Shown here piece by piece: positions 14,655 to 22,372 of a DNA stretch of 24,239 bases (position 1 is its first letter; the number at the start of each line of letters is the position of its first letter). The notes beneath the pieces were generated by a model that worked only from the letters and a program-made list of their open reading frames with translations, ran no database searches and was not told the origin of the DNA. This stretch comes from a virus, in IMG/VR virus record IMGVR_UViG_3300044645_001094, positions 1 to 24,239 of that record; one strand, given 5' to 3'. Both the position numbers and the translations under genes were made by a program.

Positions 14655-15772
14655 AACTGAACATCGGTGCTGGCTCAACTGTTATTCCCGGATTCACCCC
14701 GATCGACCGCAAGTTCGGTTCGGAGGCGTTTCCGTTGCAGTACGCCGACAATTCCGTGGATGAGATCAGAGCCTCGCACATCCTCGAGCACTTCAGCTTT
14801 GCGGACGCCCAGGAAGCCCTAAAGGAATGGACGCGAGTTCTGAAGCCCGGCGGACGTATTCGGCTGGCGGTTCCAGACATTGAGGCGAAGGAAAAGGCAG
14901 ATCCGGACGAGTGGCCATTTATTATCATGGGCGGACAAACTGACGACAACGACTTTCATAAATCAGCATGGAACGAAACACGCCTACGGGCTCACATGGA
15001 GCACTTCGGACTGCAAAGCGTCAAGCGATGGGAATCGCCAAACACAGACACGGCGGCTCATCCATGCTCATTGAATTTAGAGGGCGTGAAGCCAGCGGCA
15101 GCCGCCAAGAAAGCATTGACCGTAAAAGTCGGTGCGTATTTGACTCTTCCGCGTTACGAAGCGGTCGCAGCCAGAACGATCATTGAGCAAGCTTTGAAGC
15201 CACATAAGATTGACCTCACGACAACGCAAGGCGTGTTCTGGGGCCAGTGTATGCAACGCATGTTTCAAGACGCTGTCGACAAAAACATCGACTGGATTCT
15301 GTCACTGGATTCAGACAGCCTTTTTAATCAAAAGCATATTTCCGATTTGTTCGCGCTGTTTGCGGCGAATCCACAGATCGACGCTTTGGCAGCTTTGCAG
15401 TGTCGACGCGGCGGAAAGTATCCGCTGATGACGACTGGCACCGGCGTGCAGGATGAACACGTACAAGTCGACGGCCGGCCGATCAAGGCGACAACGGCTC
15501 ATTTTGGCCTCACGCTCATTCGCGTCAATTCATTGCGTGATGTGAAGAAGCCATGGTTCTGGTCGCAGCATGATGAAAGCGGCAACTGGTCAGATAACAA
15601 GCTCGATGATGATATTTGGTTCTGGCATCAGTGGCGACTGGCCGGCAAGACGATTTACGTGGCTCCTTCAGTGTCGATCGGGCATCTAGAAGAAACAGTT
15701 GCGATGTTCGATTCAGACTTGCAACCCAAGCACATCTACGTGCATGAATGGCGAAAGGAAAACGGGCTGTGA
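14645..15772 (+). CDS. Methyltransferase-glycosyltransferase fusion protein
   Basis: The 375-residue product has two halves. Residues 3-135 match a type-11-like SAM methyltransferase: LKLNIGAGSTVIPGFTPIDR, FPLQYADNSVDEIRASHILEHF, EALKEWTRVLKPGGRIRLAVPD. Residues 158-375 look like a GT-A glycosyltransferase: LTVKVGAYLTLPRYEAVAAR, IDWILSLDSDSLF with a DSD motif at 222-224 (metal/nucleotide-sugar site), a second acidic patch KLDDDIWFWHQW (319-330) and SIGHLEE (344-350). The whole would first or alternately methylate and glycosylate one substrate. There is no stop between halves, so it is a true fusion. GTGA overlap links it to the next gene. Confidence 0.75.
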   Translation: MSLKLNIGAGSTVIPGFTPIDRKFGSEAFPLQYADNSVDEIRASHILEHFSFADAQEALKEWTRVLKPGGRIRLAVPDIEAKEKADPDEWPFIIMGGQTDDNDFHKSAWNETRLRAHMEHFGLQSVKRWESPNTDTAAHPCSLNLEGVKPAAAAKKALTVKVGAYLTLPRYEAVAARTIIEQALKPHKIDLTTTQGVFWGQCMQRMFQDAVDKNIDWILSLDSDSLFNQKHISDLFALFAANPQIDALAALQCRRGGKYPLMTTGTGVQDEHVQVDGRPIKATTAHFGLTLIRVNSLRDVKKPWFWSQHDESGNWSDNKLDDDIWFWHQWRLAGKTIYVAPSVSIGHLEETVAMFDSDLQPKHIYVHEWRKENGL

Positions 15773-15975
15773 TTGTCTTACTTAAACCGTGGAACGGGCT
15801 GCCAGTCGGCTTCGTAAACACGGTGATCGGACGGGGGCCAGCGGCAGAACTGGTCAGACGCGGGATTGCTCGATGGTCAAACGAATTTGAGAACGAGGAC
15901 TCGAAATGCACCCAAGCCCAACCTTCAAAACGACCACGGGGCCGACCATCGAGCCCCTCACGCTCGACGAACTGA
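15769..15975 (+). CDS. Small overlapping connector-region protein (68 aa)
   Basis: GTG at 15769 overlaps the previous stop (GTGA) and has AAAGGA about ten bases ahead; an ATG at 15748 is the alternative and would add seven residues. The N-terminal 38 residues (VLLKPWNGLPVGFVNTVIGRGPA, then ELVRRGIARW) resemble a short module seen next to phage head-tail connector genes. The end overlaps the connector gene by 70 bases in another frame. There the protein becomes basic and Ser/Pro-rich and includes KRPRGRP (54-60), an AT-hook-like core. Function not known. Confidence 0.55.
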   Translation: MIVLLKPWNGLPVGFVNTVIGRGPAAELVRRGIARWSNEFENEDSKCTQAQPSKRPRGRPSSPSRSTN

Positions 15976-16490
15976 AAACACGTCTTCGCATCACAACGTG
16001 CCACTTCGACACGGAACTGCAAGACCTGCTGAAGTCCGCACGAACAACAATTGAAAGTGAATGTTATCGACGGCTGATCACGCAGACGGTGGAAATGCAC
16101 ATTCAGGACTTTCCTGGCACCTATGGCGACATTGAAATCCGGATGGCTCCGATTCAGTCCATCGCGCACATCAAGTATTATGATCAAGACGACACGCTGA
16201 CGACGTTCGATTCGGCAAAGTATTACACCGACCTGACAAGCGTGCCTCCGCGAATCGTGTTGAAGGAATCACAGAGCTGGCCCATCACACAGGAGGAGCG
16301 GCCAAACAAAGTCGTCATCACCATGCAGGCGGGATACGGTGCAACGGCAGCCAGTGTTCCTCCGGCAGCGAGACTGGCAATCGTGGAGTATTGCCGAACG
16401 CATCGCGATGGCTGCGAAGGATCGAATGCACGCTACAAGGCGTTGGTGTCTGAACTGCAATGGACGGCGTTTCATAAGGTCTGGGCATGA
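15906..16490 (+). CDS. Head-tail connector / DNA-packaging protein (gp6/gp8-like)
   Basis: The 194-residue product starts after GAGGA (15895-15899). LTLDELKTRLRITTCHFDTE near residues 18-37 and LQDLLKSARTTIESECYRRL (38-57), followed by a beta-rich middle (YGDIEIRMAPIQSIAHIKYYD) and NKVVITMQAGYGATAASVPP, match the phiE125 gp8 / HK97 gp6-like connector family. In known members this ring joins the portal to the next connector. It precedes the adaptor and gp10-like genes in the expected order. ATGA coupling to the next gene. Family assignment is good, gene name is not certain. Confidence 0.8.
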   Translation: MHPSPTFKTTTGPTIEPLTLDELKTRLRITTCHFDTELQDLLKSARTTIESECYRRLITQTVEMHIQDFPGTYGDIEIRMAPIQSIAHIKYYDQDDTLTTFDSAKYYTDLTSVPPRIVLKESQSWPITQEERPNKVVITMQAGYGATAASVPPAARLAIVEYCRTHRDGCEGSNARYKALVSELQWTAFHKVWA

Positions 16491-16834
16491 AACACGACTG
16501 CCAAACACGCGACAAACTCGTTCGCATTGAAAAACTGATCGGGCAAACCGCGGACGCTCACGGCCAGATTGATCAGACAACAAATGCAAACTGGGGGCAG
16601 CACTGTTCAGCCTGGTGTTGGGTAGTCAGTAAAGGCGGCCGGGAGTTCTGGAAGGTGCAGCAAACAAATGCAGATGTGTCGCATGTTTGGAAAGCGGACT
16701 GGACGCCGGAATTAGCTGACGCATTACCTGCCATGCGGCTGATTCACGAGGGCAACACATACGAGATTCTGAGTGTGATCGACATTGATTTGAATCACAT
16801 GGAAATCGAGATTCAGACAAAGCGAGCGGTGTGA
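16487..16834 (+). CDS. Head-tail adaptor (head-closure) protein
   Basis: The 115-residue product has the small beta-barrel pattern of phage head-tail joining proteins: RDKLVRIEKLIGQTADAHGQ, AWCWVVSKGGREFWKV, then the conserved-style MRLIHEGNTYEILSVIDIDLN (82-102) and MEIEIQTKRA. Such proteins close the connector channel and form the interface to the tail. Order between a connector and a gp10-like protein supports the call. The start overlaps the previous stop (ATGA). Residues CSAWCW in the middle are unusual but harmless to the fold. Confidence 0.78.
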   Translation: MKHDCQTRDKLVRIEKLIGQTADAHGQIDQTTNANWGQHCSAWCWVVSKGGREFWKVQQTNADVSHVWKADWTPELADALPAMRLIHEGNTYEILSVIDIDLNHMEIEIQTKRAV

Positions 16835-17331
16835 TGTCGGCAGTGTCGGGTTTTGAGGATTTGGACAGAGTGTTTCGCGAATTGTCGAAAGGAATGGCAA
16901 ACAGAATCGCGAGACCGGCACTCGGAAAGGCCGGGCGGTTGGCCGTAAAGAAGGTCAAGGCGACCATTCCAAGTCGCTACAAGGACATCAGGAAGTCAAT
17001 CAAGTCGCGGTCGATCAAAACGAAATACAACGGCGGATTAGCCGGTAATAAAGTCGGAGCAGGCGTCAGTAGAAAACGAGAGACGAACCCTAAAGAGCGA
17101 TCGGGCAAAAAAGGCGTTGGTATCGGAGCAAGGAACGTTCACTGGTGGTTCGTTGGGACTGGCGAGCGACGAACAAAGGCAGGCAAAAGAACTGGGCGAA
17201 TGCCGAAGCATGCTGTCGGAGTCAGTGAAGTCGTCGGAGCGGCAAAAGGCGAAATCGCAGCGATTTTAAAAACCAACATCGAAACAGGCATTGAAAAAGA
17301 AGCGGCACGACTCGCAAAGAAACGATTATGA
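16834..17331 (+). CDS. HK97 gp10-like head-tail/tail protein
   Basis: The 165-residue product is strongly basic with a helical start (LDRVFRELSKGMANRIARPA, LGKAGRLAVKKVKATIP). The conserved-type WWFVGTGERRT (residues about 107-117) followed by RMPKHAV and a C-terminal helix is the HK97 gp10-like pattern (a helix, then Y/W-x-x-F-x-E/G-x-GT, then a hydrophobic proline motif). A GTG at 16831 overlaps the previous stop; ATG at 16834 is equally placed and preferred. Such proteins take part in head-tail completion. The high Lys/Arg content is notable. Confidence 0.75.
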   Translation: MSAVSGFEDLDRVFRELSKGMANRIARPALGKAGRLAVKKVKATIPSRYKDIRKSIKSRSIKTKYNGGLAGNKVGAGVSRKRETNPKERSGKKGVGIGARNVHWWFVGTGERRTKAGKRTGRMPKHAVGVSEVVGAAKGEIAAILKTNIETGIEKEAARLAKKRL

Positions 17332-17729
17332 AAAGCGGATTGGTTTCACTTCTGACGGGCGAAGCGACGGTGTCTGCAATTTGCAGCAGCCGAGTGTATG
17401 TCAATCGCGCCCCGCAGAATGCAATCTTTCCTCATGTAATCATCACGCAAATGGGCAGCGAAGAAAACGCAACGTTGGATGGAGCCAGTGGCCAATTGCG
17501 ATTTATCGACTTTGATATTGATTGCAAAGCCAAGTCATCCGTACAGGCCGAGAGCTTAGCAAACGCTGTTAGAGTATTCATCGACGACTACAGCGGAACA
17601 GCGGGCAGCTTCACAATCGGGGCCGTTTTAATGAATGATGAATCAGACGATTATGAGCCTCCTCAAGATGGCTCAGATGTTGGTGTGTTCGTGGTCACTC
17701 TGGATCTGACGGTCCATTACAACACTTGA
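17328..17729 (+). CDS. Tail terminator protein (DUF3168-like)
   Basis: The 133-residue product matches the small alpha-beta tail-completion proteins: MKSGLVSLLTGEATVSAICSSRVYVNRAPQ (start helix and strand, here reading LLTGEATVSAICSSRVYVN), FPHVIITQMGSEE, FIDFDIDCKAKSSVQAESLA, and a final strand VVTLDLTVHYNT. DUF3168-type proteins cap the tail tube end facing the head. Position directly before the tail tube gene is the standard order. ATGA overlap with the gp10-like gene. Confidence 0.8.
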   Translation: MKSGLVSLLTGEATVSAICSSRVYVNRAPQNAIFPHVIITQMGSEENATLDGASGQLRFIDFDIDCKAKSSVQAESLANAVRVFIDDYSGTAGSFTIGAVLMNDESDDYEPPQDGSDVGVFVVTLDLTVHYNT

Positions 17730-17742
17730 AGGGGCCTGAGAA

Positions 17743-18180
17743 ATGGCGAAGTTAAAAGTAAAAGGAACTGTGTTATCGTTGGGGTCTGGTACGACATACA
17801 CGCCAGTCGCGCAGGTGCGATCATTTGGCGTCGATGGTCTCGAAACAGAAACCTACGACAGCCGGACACTGGATGGAACGGCCGGAGTCGAATACGACCC
17901 AACAGGCTACGTGGAAGGCGGATCAACTACCTTTGAACTGCTTCACGATCCTGCTTTGGCGGGACACCAGAATATTCACGACTTAGTGACATCGGCTTGC
18001 TTGAATACCAACGGCACGGCAAACAAGACCAACTGGAAAATCATTTTTGCCAATACCGCATCCACAGAAATGACGATGGTTGCCGCCGGCGTAGGATTTT
18101 CGATCACTGGAGAGGCTTCATCCGGATTGGCGGCATCCGTTACGCTTAAGCACGATGGCTGCCCCGTCCTCCCTACTTAA
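17743..18180 (+). CDS. Major tail tube protein
   Basis: The 145-residue product is nearly all beta-structure: TTYTPVAQVRSFGVDGLETE, DSRTLDGTAGVEYDPTGYVE, GGSTTFELLHDPALAGHQ, then NWKIIFANTASTEMTMVAAG, VGFSITGEASSGLAASVTLK. This is the usual pattern of phage tail tube subunits, with the YxxxGYVEGG-type loop after the first sheet. It follows the terminator gene and precedes chaperone and tape measure genes, as expected. GAAGGGGCC gives a strong ribosome site, fitting high expression. Hexameric rings stack to form the tube. Confidence 0.82.
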   Translation: MAKLKVKGTVLSLGSGTTYTPVAQVRSFGVDGLETETYDSRTLDGTAGVEYDPTGYVEGGSTTFELLHDPALAGHQNIHDLVTSACLNTNGTANKTNWKIIFANTASTEMTMVAAGVGFSITGEASSGLAASVTLKHDGCPVLPT

Positions 18181-18192
18181 TGAGGTGTTGAC

Positions 18193-18513
18193 GTGAAGTG
18201 CTTAACGAACAGAGATATTGACGCTGACGTAAACTGTTTTCCGAAATACGTCAGCGAAACCGCGGTCGGCAAAAAGGTAATTAAGGCGGGAACCATTATT
18301 TGTCGCGATGAGTTTTCACTGGCTGATTGCGTGTCGTTGGTGCTTAATGGATTAGCCACGCCAGCCGATGAGGAATGTCGCAATGCGTGCAATCGATCAG
18401 AGGCACAAATCATGGCAGCCAAGGCAGCAATGGACCGGCTGTTAAGCGGCAAAGGAATGGCTGAAGATAAGGAAGAGGAAGACGAAAACGAAAACGAGGA
18501 GGATGACGAGTGA
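18193..18513 (+). CDS. Small tail-region protein with acidic C-terminus
   Basis: GTG at 18193 has GAGGTG just upstream and is chosen as start. The 106-residue product has eight or so cysteines or charged segments before a run of almost only Glu, Asp and Asn (EDKEEEDENENEEDDE). It lies between the tail tube and chaperone genes, where small accessory tail genes are common; I do not recognise its family. The coding of the acidic tail (GAGGAGG at 18496-18502) also provides the ribosome site for the next gene, which begins in its stop (GTGA). Confidence 0.65.
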   Translation: MKCLTNRDIDADVNCFPKYVSETAVGKKVIKAGTIICRDEFSLADCVSLVLNGLATPADEECRNACNRSEAQIMAAKAAMDRLLSGKGMAEDKEEEDENENEEDDE

Positions 18514-18908
18514 CGCGGTCGGTAGTTTCGGCAGAAGAGTTTCTAACATCACCAGCACTGGAACGCCAAAAAATTGACGTTCCTGTTCCGGAACTCGGAG
18601 AGGGTAAAGTCATCCCGGTTTGGGGAATGACACCTCGCGAGCGGACGGAATTCGATGATCGTCAGGCTCGGTTGTCGAAGGCGCAACGAGCAAAGCAAAA
18701 GACAGAGATCCGGGAGCGAATCCTAGTTGAATGCTGCCGGAATGATGACGGCGTGAAACTATTTACCTTTGACCAGATCGCAACACTCGGGCAGCGTCGA
18801 GGGGATGTTGTCGAACGACTTGTCAACGTTGCTTTGGATCTATCCGGATTCACCGGACAGGATTTGGAGGCCCTCACAAAAAACTCAGAAGAAGCCATCG
18901 AAGGCTAA
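18510..18908 (+). CDS. Tail assembly chaperone, G-like
   Basis: The 132-residue product starts at GTG, seven bases after GAGGAGG. It is alpha-rich with a compact fold: SVVSAEEFLTSPALERQKID, PVWGMTPRERTEFDDRQARL, GVKLFTFDQIATLGQRRGD and FTGQDLEALTKNSEEAIEG. This length, its place before a short second reading frame and the tape measure, and the frameshift signal at its end match the gpG-type chaperones that bind tape measure during tail assembly. The last residues (LTKNSEE) cover the slippery site. Translation normally ends at TAA 18906-18908. Confidence 0.78.
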   Translation: MTRSVVSAEEFLTSPALERQKIDVPVPELGEGKVIPVWGMTPRERTEFDDRQARLSKAQRAKQKTEIRERILVECCRNDDGVKLFTFDQIATLGQRRGDVVERLVNVALDLSGFTGQDLEALTKNSEEAIEG

Positions 18909-19204
18909 CGGCACTTCGGCTGGCTGAATTTGTCGAGCACACAACAGACGTTGATGGAATGATGGATCGAATGACGCACGCTCAGTTCGACGAGTGGTGT
19001 GCAAAGGATTTAATCGAGCCGATCGGAAGTCGCGGAACGAACGAAATCATGACTCGGCTGGCAATGATGATTGCGGGATTTCTTGGGCAGGAAAACGTGA
19101 GCCCAGCAGCGTTTGCGTGGTGGATCGAAAGCAAAAAGGACAAGCCTGTCGATGATGATGTTGCGATTGCGGCATTGGAGGCGATAGGAGCAAGGAAAAC
19201 CTGA
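18510..19204 (+). CDS. Frameshift product, GT-like tail assembly chaperone
   Basis: This product needs a -1 ribosomal frameshift at 18878-18884. The first 125 residues are those of the G-like protein, then reading resumes at base 18884 in the -1 frame and runs without stop to TGA at 19202-19204, giving 231 residues. The extension contains LRLAEFVEHTTDVDGM, then MTHAQFDEWCAKDLIEPIGS and a helical MTRLAMMIAGFLGQE. In lambda and most long-tailed phages the GT form is made in a minor ratio and both forms are required for tail assembly. A separate start at 18959 lacks a good ribosome site. Confidence rests on phase, heptamer, hairpin and gene order together. Confidence 0.82.
18878..18925 (+). promoter_or_regulatory. 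Programmed -1 frameshift signal
   Basis: A AAA AAC (18878-18884) is in the correct phase with the G-like frame (ACA AAA AAC). After an 8-base spacer, AGCCA (18893-18897) pairs with TGGCT (18921-18925). Inside it CGAAG (18899-18903) pairs with CTTCG (18914-18918) around a 10-base loop. Heptamer, spacer and hairpin all match the classic arrangement. Confidence 0.85.
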
Positions 19205-20706
19205 TGGCTGTCATTGCTGGCGATCTCGTAACACGGCTGGGAATCGACGGTCGCAAGTTTCAAAGCGGTTTGCAAAACGCACGAGGCGAGGCACGCTCTT
19301 TCGTCGCGGACGTTGGCAAGATCGTTTCCGGGCTGGCGCTGTATGACATCGGCAAAAGTGCAGTCACAGGCATTTTCGGCCTTGCGAAAGAAACGGTGAA
19401 TCTCGCCGCAACGGCGGAAACGGCGGCCGTCCAGTTCAAAGTGCTGACAGGTTCAGCGGAGTCTGCCACGGCTGTCATGGCGGACATCAATAAGTTTGCA
19501 GCGGATACACCGTTCGAATCGATGGAGATTACTGAAGCCGCGAAACAGCTGATTGCGTTTGGCGGAAATGCTGGAACTGTCATCAGTGAACTGCAGACGC
19601 TGGGTGACTTGTCGGCAGGCATGGGTATTCCACTTACGGAACTTGCCGAGCTGTATGGCAAAGCCCGAATTCAGGGGCGGCTGTTTATGGAGGACATAAA
19701 CCAATTGCAGGGACGGGGAATAAATGTTACTGCTGAACTGGCTAAAGAGTTTGGCAATGTTCGTGACGCTGTCGAAAAAGGGCAGGTCAACTTTGGGCAT
19801 CTTGAGCGTGCGTTAAAGGCGATGACATCGGAGGGCGGTGCGTTCGCGGGCATGATGCAGGACATGAGCAAGACGTTTGAAGGGCAAACATCCACACTCA
19901 TGGACAATTTCAAAACGATCGGGAGAGATTTAGGCGAGATGGTGCTGCCAAAACTAACCGAAATCGTCAGCGAAGCGAATAAGATTTTAGCCGCGTTCAA
20001 TGCTCTCGGAGACGCACGCTGGAAGTTCCTTGGTGATGTGATCGTAGCCTCATTCGATGTTGGCATGGAAACAATCAAGCTTCACTGGTCAGACATGCTG
20101 AACAGCATGATCGATCAGGTGAGTGAGATTGACTGGTCTGCATTGCTAAACCCGTTCGCTGGGGTGAATATCAACGATCTCAGGCCGGAGGGCAAGCCGC
20201 AGAACTTGGCAGACGCACAGGGGCGACTCAATGCCCTTATGGGCAAACTGGCAAATGCTGGTGCCCAAAATGACATGACGAAACCAGGCGCAGCGAATCC
20301 GGGGTTTAACCGGAAGTGGATGGATCGCGAAGTTCCGAGGACGACAGCAGAAGCGGCCACAAGTTTATTCGAAAAACTGCAGGGCAAGTTCGCCGGTGCA
20401 AAAATGGGTGCTCAGGGAATCGCAGACCGTGCAAAGATTCAAGCGGGAGCCCTGGGCGGAATGTTCGAGAACTGGTTCGGCTCGCCTGACTGGGAAAAGA
20501 ACAAGCAAAAGCAAGAAGAGCCACGGCTTGCCGGAGCAATGCAGAAAGGATCTCAGGAGGCATTTTCCACGATCTTTGCGGCTATGTTGAATCGCGGGAA
20601 AGATCCCGTTGTTAAGGCCACAGAAAAAGGTGCGGCAGCCGTCGTTAAAGCCATCAAAACAAATAAGCCGCAAATGATCTTGGCGATGGGGGCGGTGAAT
20701 CCATGA
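19204..20706 (+). CDS. Tail tape measure protein
   Basis: The 500-residue product opens with AGDLVTRLGIDGRKFQSGLQNAR, a typical tape measure start. The conserved N-terminal domain is at about 65-200 (ETAAVQFKVLTGSAESATAV, FAADTPFESMEITEAAKQL, LTELAELYGKARIQGRLFM, QLQGRGINVTAELAKEFG), and then helix-rich repeats. At roughly 0.15 nm per residue its length predicts a tail of about 75 nm, which is short for siphoviruses. The protein sets tail length and is ejected with DNA. It starts in the GT stop (TGATG) and ends in the start of the next gene (ATGA). Confidence 0.88.
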   Translation: MAVIAGDLVTRLGIDGRKFQSGLQNARGEARSFVADVGKIVSGLALYDIGKSAVTGIFGLAKETVNLAATAETAAVQFKVLTGSAESATAVMADINKFAADTPFESMEITEAAKQLIAFGGNAGTVISELQTLGDLSAGMGIPLTELAELYGKARIQGRLFMEDINQLQGRGINVTAELAKEFGNVRDAVEKGQVNFGHLERALKAMTSEGGAFAGMMQDMSKTFEGQTSTLMDNFKTIGRDLGEMVLPKLTEIVSEANKILAAFNALGDARWKFLGDVIVASFDVGMETIKLHWSDMLNSMIDQVSEIDWSALLNPFAGVNINDLRPEGKPQNLADAQGRLNALMGKLANAGAQNDMTKPGAANPGFNRKWMDREVPRTTAEAATSLFEKLQGKFAGAKMGAQGIADRAKIQAGALGGMFENWFGSPDWEKNKQKQEEPRLAGAMQKGSQEAFSTIFAAMLNRGKDPVVKATEKGAAAVVKAIKTNKPQMILAMGAVNP

Positions 20707-21542
20707 GCGTAATTTTCAAAGAAGAAATTGGAAGCGGTCGCAAGGCAACCAACAGCAAAGGAATGCGAAGTTACTCGCGACAATTCCGGCTCGAAACCAC
20801 ATCGCGATCAGATGGACCGTATGCGGTTGGTAGCGACACAAACCTTCCGGCAATCGGCGCGACGCATCCAGAAGATTCTGGGGCATGGTGTACGACGCTG
20901 AGTGTGGAGAATACCGAAGACTGGAAAGGCTGGACGGTCACGGCGGAATACTCAAGTGAACGCGAGCTGTCAGAAACGCCAACATCCGACCCTGTATTTA
21001 TCACATGGAATTCAGAGCAGTTCCAGCGACCGGCAATCGTAGACCAGACCGGCAACGCGATTGTCAATAGTGCTGGAGATCCGTTTGATCCTCCATACAT
21101 GATGGACGATTCACGGCGAGTCGTGACGGTGACGAAGAATCTGACAACAGTGCCAACATGGATTTTGACATATCAGGACGCGGTGAACTCAGACACATTC
21201 ACGGTAGATGGTGTTTCAATCGCCGCAGGCAAAGCAAAGATGCAGGCCGTGACGGTCAGCGAGGTACAGACACGCAACGGAATAGCGTTTCGCACTGTGG
21301 TGTTTTCAATCCATCTTCAGAAAAATGGCTGGTTGCTGGAACCGCTGGATGCGGGCTTTCGAGAAAACATCGCTGGTGTAATCTCGAACATCAGGAACGA
21401 CGGTGATGATGAGCTTCCAGCAGCACCAGTTCCGCTGAATGGATCGGGGGCTGTGCTTTCAAATCCTACACCAGCCACGGCCGTATATGGTTCGTTTACT
21501 GTGTACGAAACCAAGGCGTTCTCCTCTTTGCCACTGAGCTAA
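20703..21542 (+). CDS. Distal tail protein of unknown family (279 aa)
   Basis: The product is beta-rich with no signal peptide. Segments include YSRQFRLETTSRSDGPYAV, the WTVTAEYSSEREL strand region near 75, ITWNSEQFQRP, and VNSDTFTVDGVSIAAGKAKMQ. A second repeated element MQAVTVSEVQTRNGIAFRTV follows. Such proteins after the tape measure are commonly distal-tail or baseplate components that connect to receptor-binding proteins; I do not recognise the family. GGGGGCGG lies ahead of the start. Cysteines are few here, unlike in the genes that follow. Confidence 0.65.
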   Translation: MSVIFKEEIGSGRKATNSKGMRSYSRQFRLETTSRSDGPYAVGSDTNLPAIGATHPEDSGAWCTTLSVENTEDWKGWTVTAEYSSERELSETPTSDPVFITWNSEQFQRPAIVDQTGNAIVNSAGDPFDPPYMMDDSRRVVTVTKNLTTVPTWILTYQDAVNSDTFTVDGVSIAAGKAKMQAVTVSEVQTRNGIAFRTVVFSIHLQKNGWLLEPLDAGFRENIAGVISNIRNDGDDELPAAPVPLNGSGAVLSNPTPATAVYGSFTVYETKAFSSLPLS

Positions 21543-21546
21543 AAAC

Positions 21547-21915
21547 ATGGCTGATGAAATTAAAGTAAACCAGTCCGTTCGGCTACTCAAAGGTGCTCTA
21601 AAGCATGAGTTTACGCCGCCTCAAATCTTGATGACGATGACAGGGGCATTGGTTTACGATGTAACGCTGAGCGTGGGCACATCGGAAGAGACCGCTGGCC
21701 CAGCATTTGGAGATATCGGAACAGAGGGGTTGTGCGTCGTCTATAACCTTGACTCGGTCAATTATGTGCAGGTCGGCTTTGCCACCACCGTTTATGGCAT
21801 GCGGCTGTACGGTGCAGGGACTCCGGCAACGTTTACTATTGAGCCCGGAGCAACATTATACCTGAAGGCCAACACGGCATCTTGCAACGTTCGCATCATC
21901 GTCTACGAGAAGTGA
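21547..21915 (+). CDS. Small beta-rich minor tail protein (122 aa)
   Basis: The 122-residue product is mostly strands and turns (VRLLKGALKHEFTPPQILMT, VYDVTLSVGTSEETAGPAFG, LCVVYNLDSVNYVQVGFATT, MRLYGAGTPATFTIEPGATL, ASCNVRIIVYEK). No family recognised. It lies in the distal-tail group, five bases after the previous stop, with no strong ribosome site (CTGAGC), so it may rely on coupling. A role as a tail-tip accessory protein is inferred from position. Confidence 0.6.
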   Translation: MADEIKVNQSVRLLKGALKHEFTPPQILMTMTGALVYDVTLSVGTSEETAGPAFGDIGTEGLCVVYNLDSVNYVQVGFATTVYGMRLYGAGTPATFTIEPGATLYLKANTASCNVRIIVYEK

Positions 21916-21919
21916 TCAA

Positions 21920-22369
21920 ATGTCAGATCCTGTAGTTGGATTCGACGCAAAAGGCGCAGAGCAATACAAAAAGATTGCTCGTGAGGTTATGCGTCGAATG
22001 ATGAATCCCGCTCAGGTGCGAGGGCGTTGGCAGCAACGAGAAGGCGGTTCCGGCGGCGGCCATACAATGTGGTTTGTCATCGCTGATGTTCTCTGCCCTG
22101 ACGGCTATAAAGTCACGCAAAACACAATTCGAGTTACCCCGCTATGGTACACAGGAAACTGCGGCACAGTTCCGCCGGGCCGACAGGATGACGGATATTG
22201 GCACGTTTATGACATATGCAGTTATTTGTCTGGGCAGGTCGCTGACGATTTGCCCGGAACAACTGGCAGAGCGACGTATTACTACCCGTACACAGCCGAC
22301 GATTACGATCCCCCACCTTGCGTTCCGGCATGGATCTTGAGCGACCTTTGCGCACAGCCGGAGTGCTGA
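21920..22369 (+). CDS. Distal tail-region protein with aromatic/cysteine-rich C-terminus
   Basis: The 149-residue product begins with a helical segment (AEQYKKIAREVMRRMMNPAQ) and a Gly/Arg-rich patch (REGGSGGGHTMWFV). Its C-terminal half is rich in Tyr, Trp and Cys (TPLWYTGNCGTVPPG, WHVYDICSYLSGQ, TYYYPYTADDYDPPPCVPAW, LSDLCAQPEC), suggesting a disulfide-stabilised or ligand-facing end. GAGAAGTGA precedes the ATG. No family recognised; its neighbours are also cysteine-rich, so they may form one structure. Confidence 0.6.
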   Translation: MSDPVVGFDAKGAEQYKKIAREVMRRMMNPAQVRGRWQQREGGSGGGHTMWFVIADVLCPDGYKVTQNTIRVTPLWYTGNCGTVPPGRQDDGYWHVYDICSYLSGQVADDLPGTTGRATYYYPYTADDYDPPPCVPAWILSDLCAQPEC

Positions 22370-22372
22370 CGA

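Noticed and set aside
15525-16187. Minus-strand frame of 220 codons across the glycosyltransferase and connector genes.
   Set aside because: Antisense to two genes with clear family motifs; composition typical of a shadow frame.
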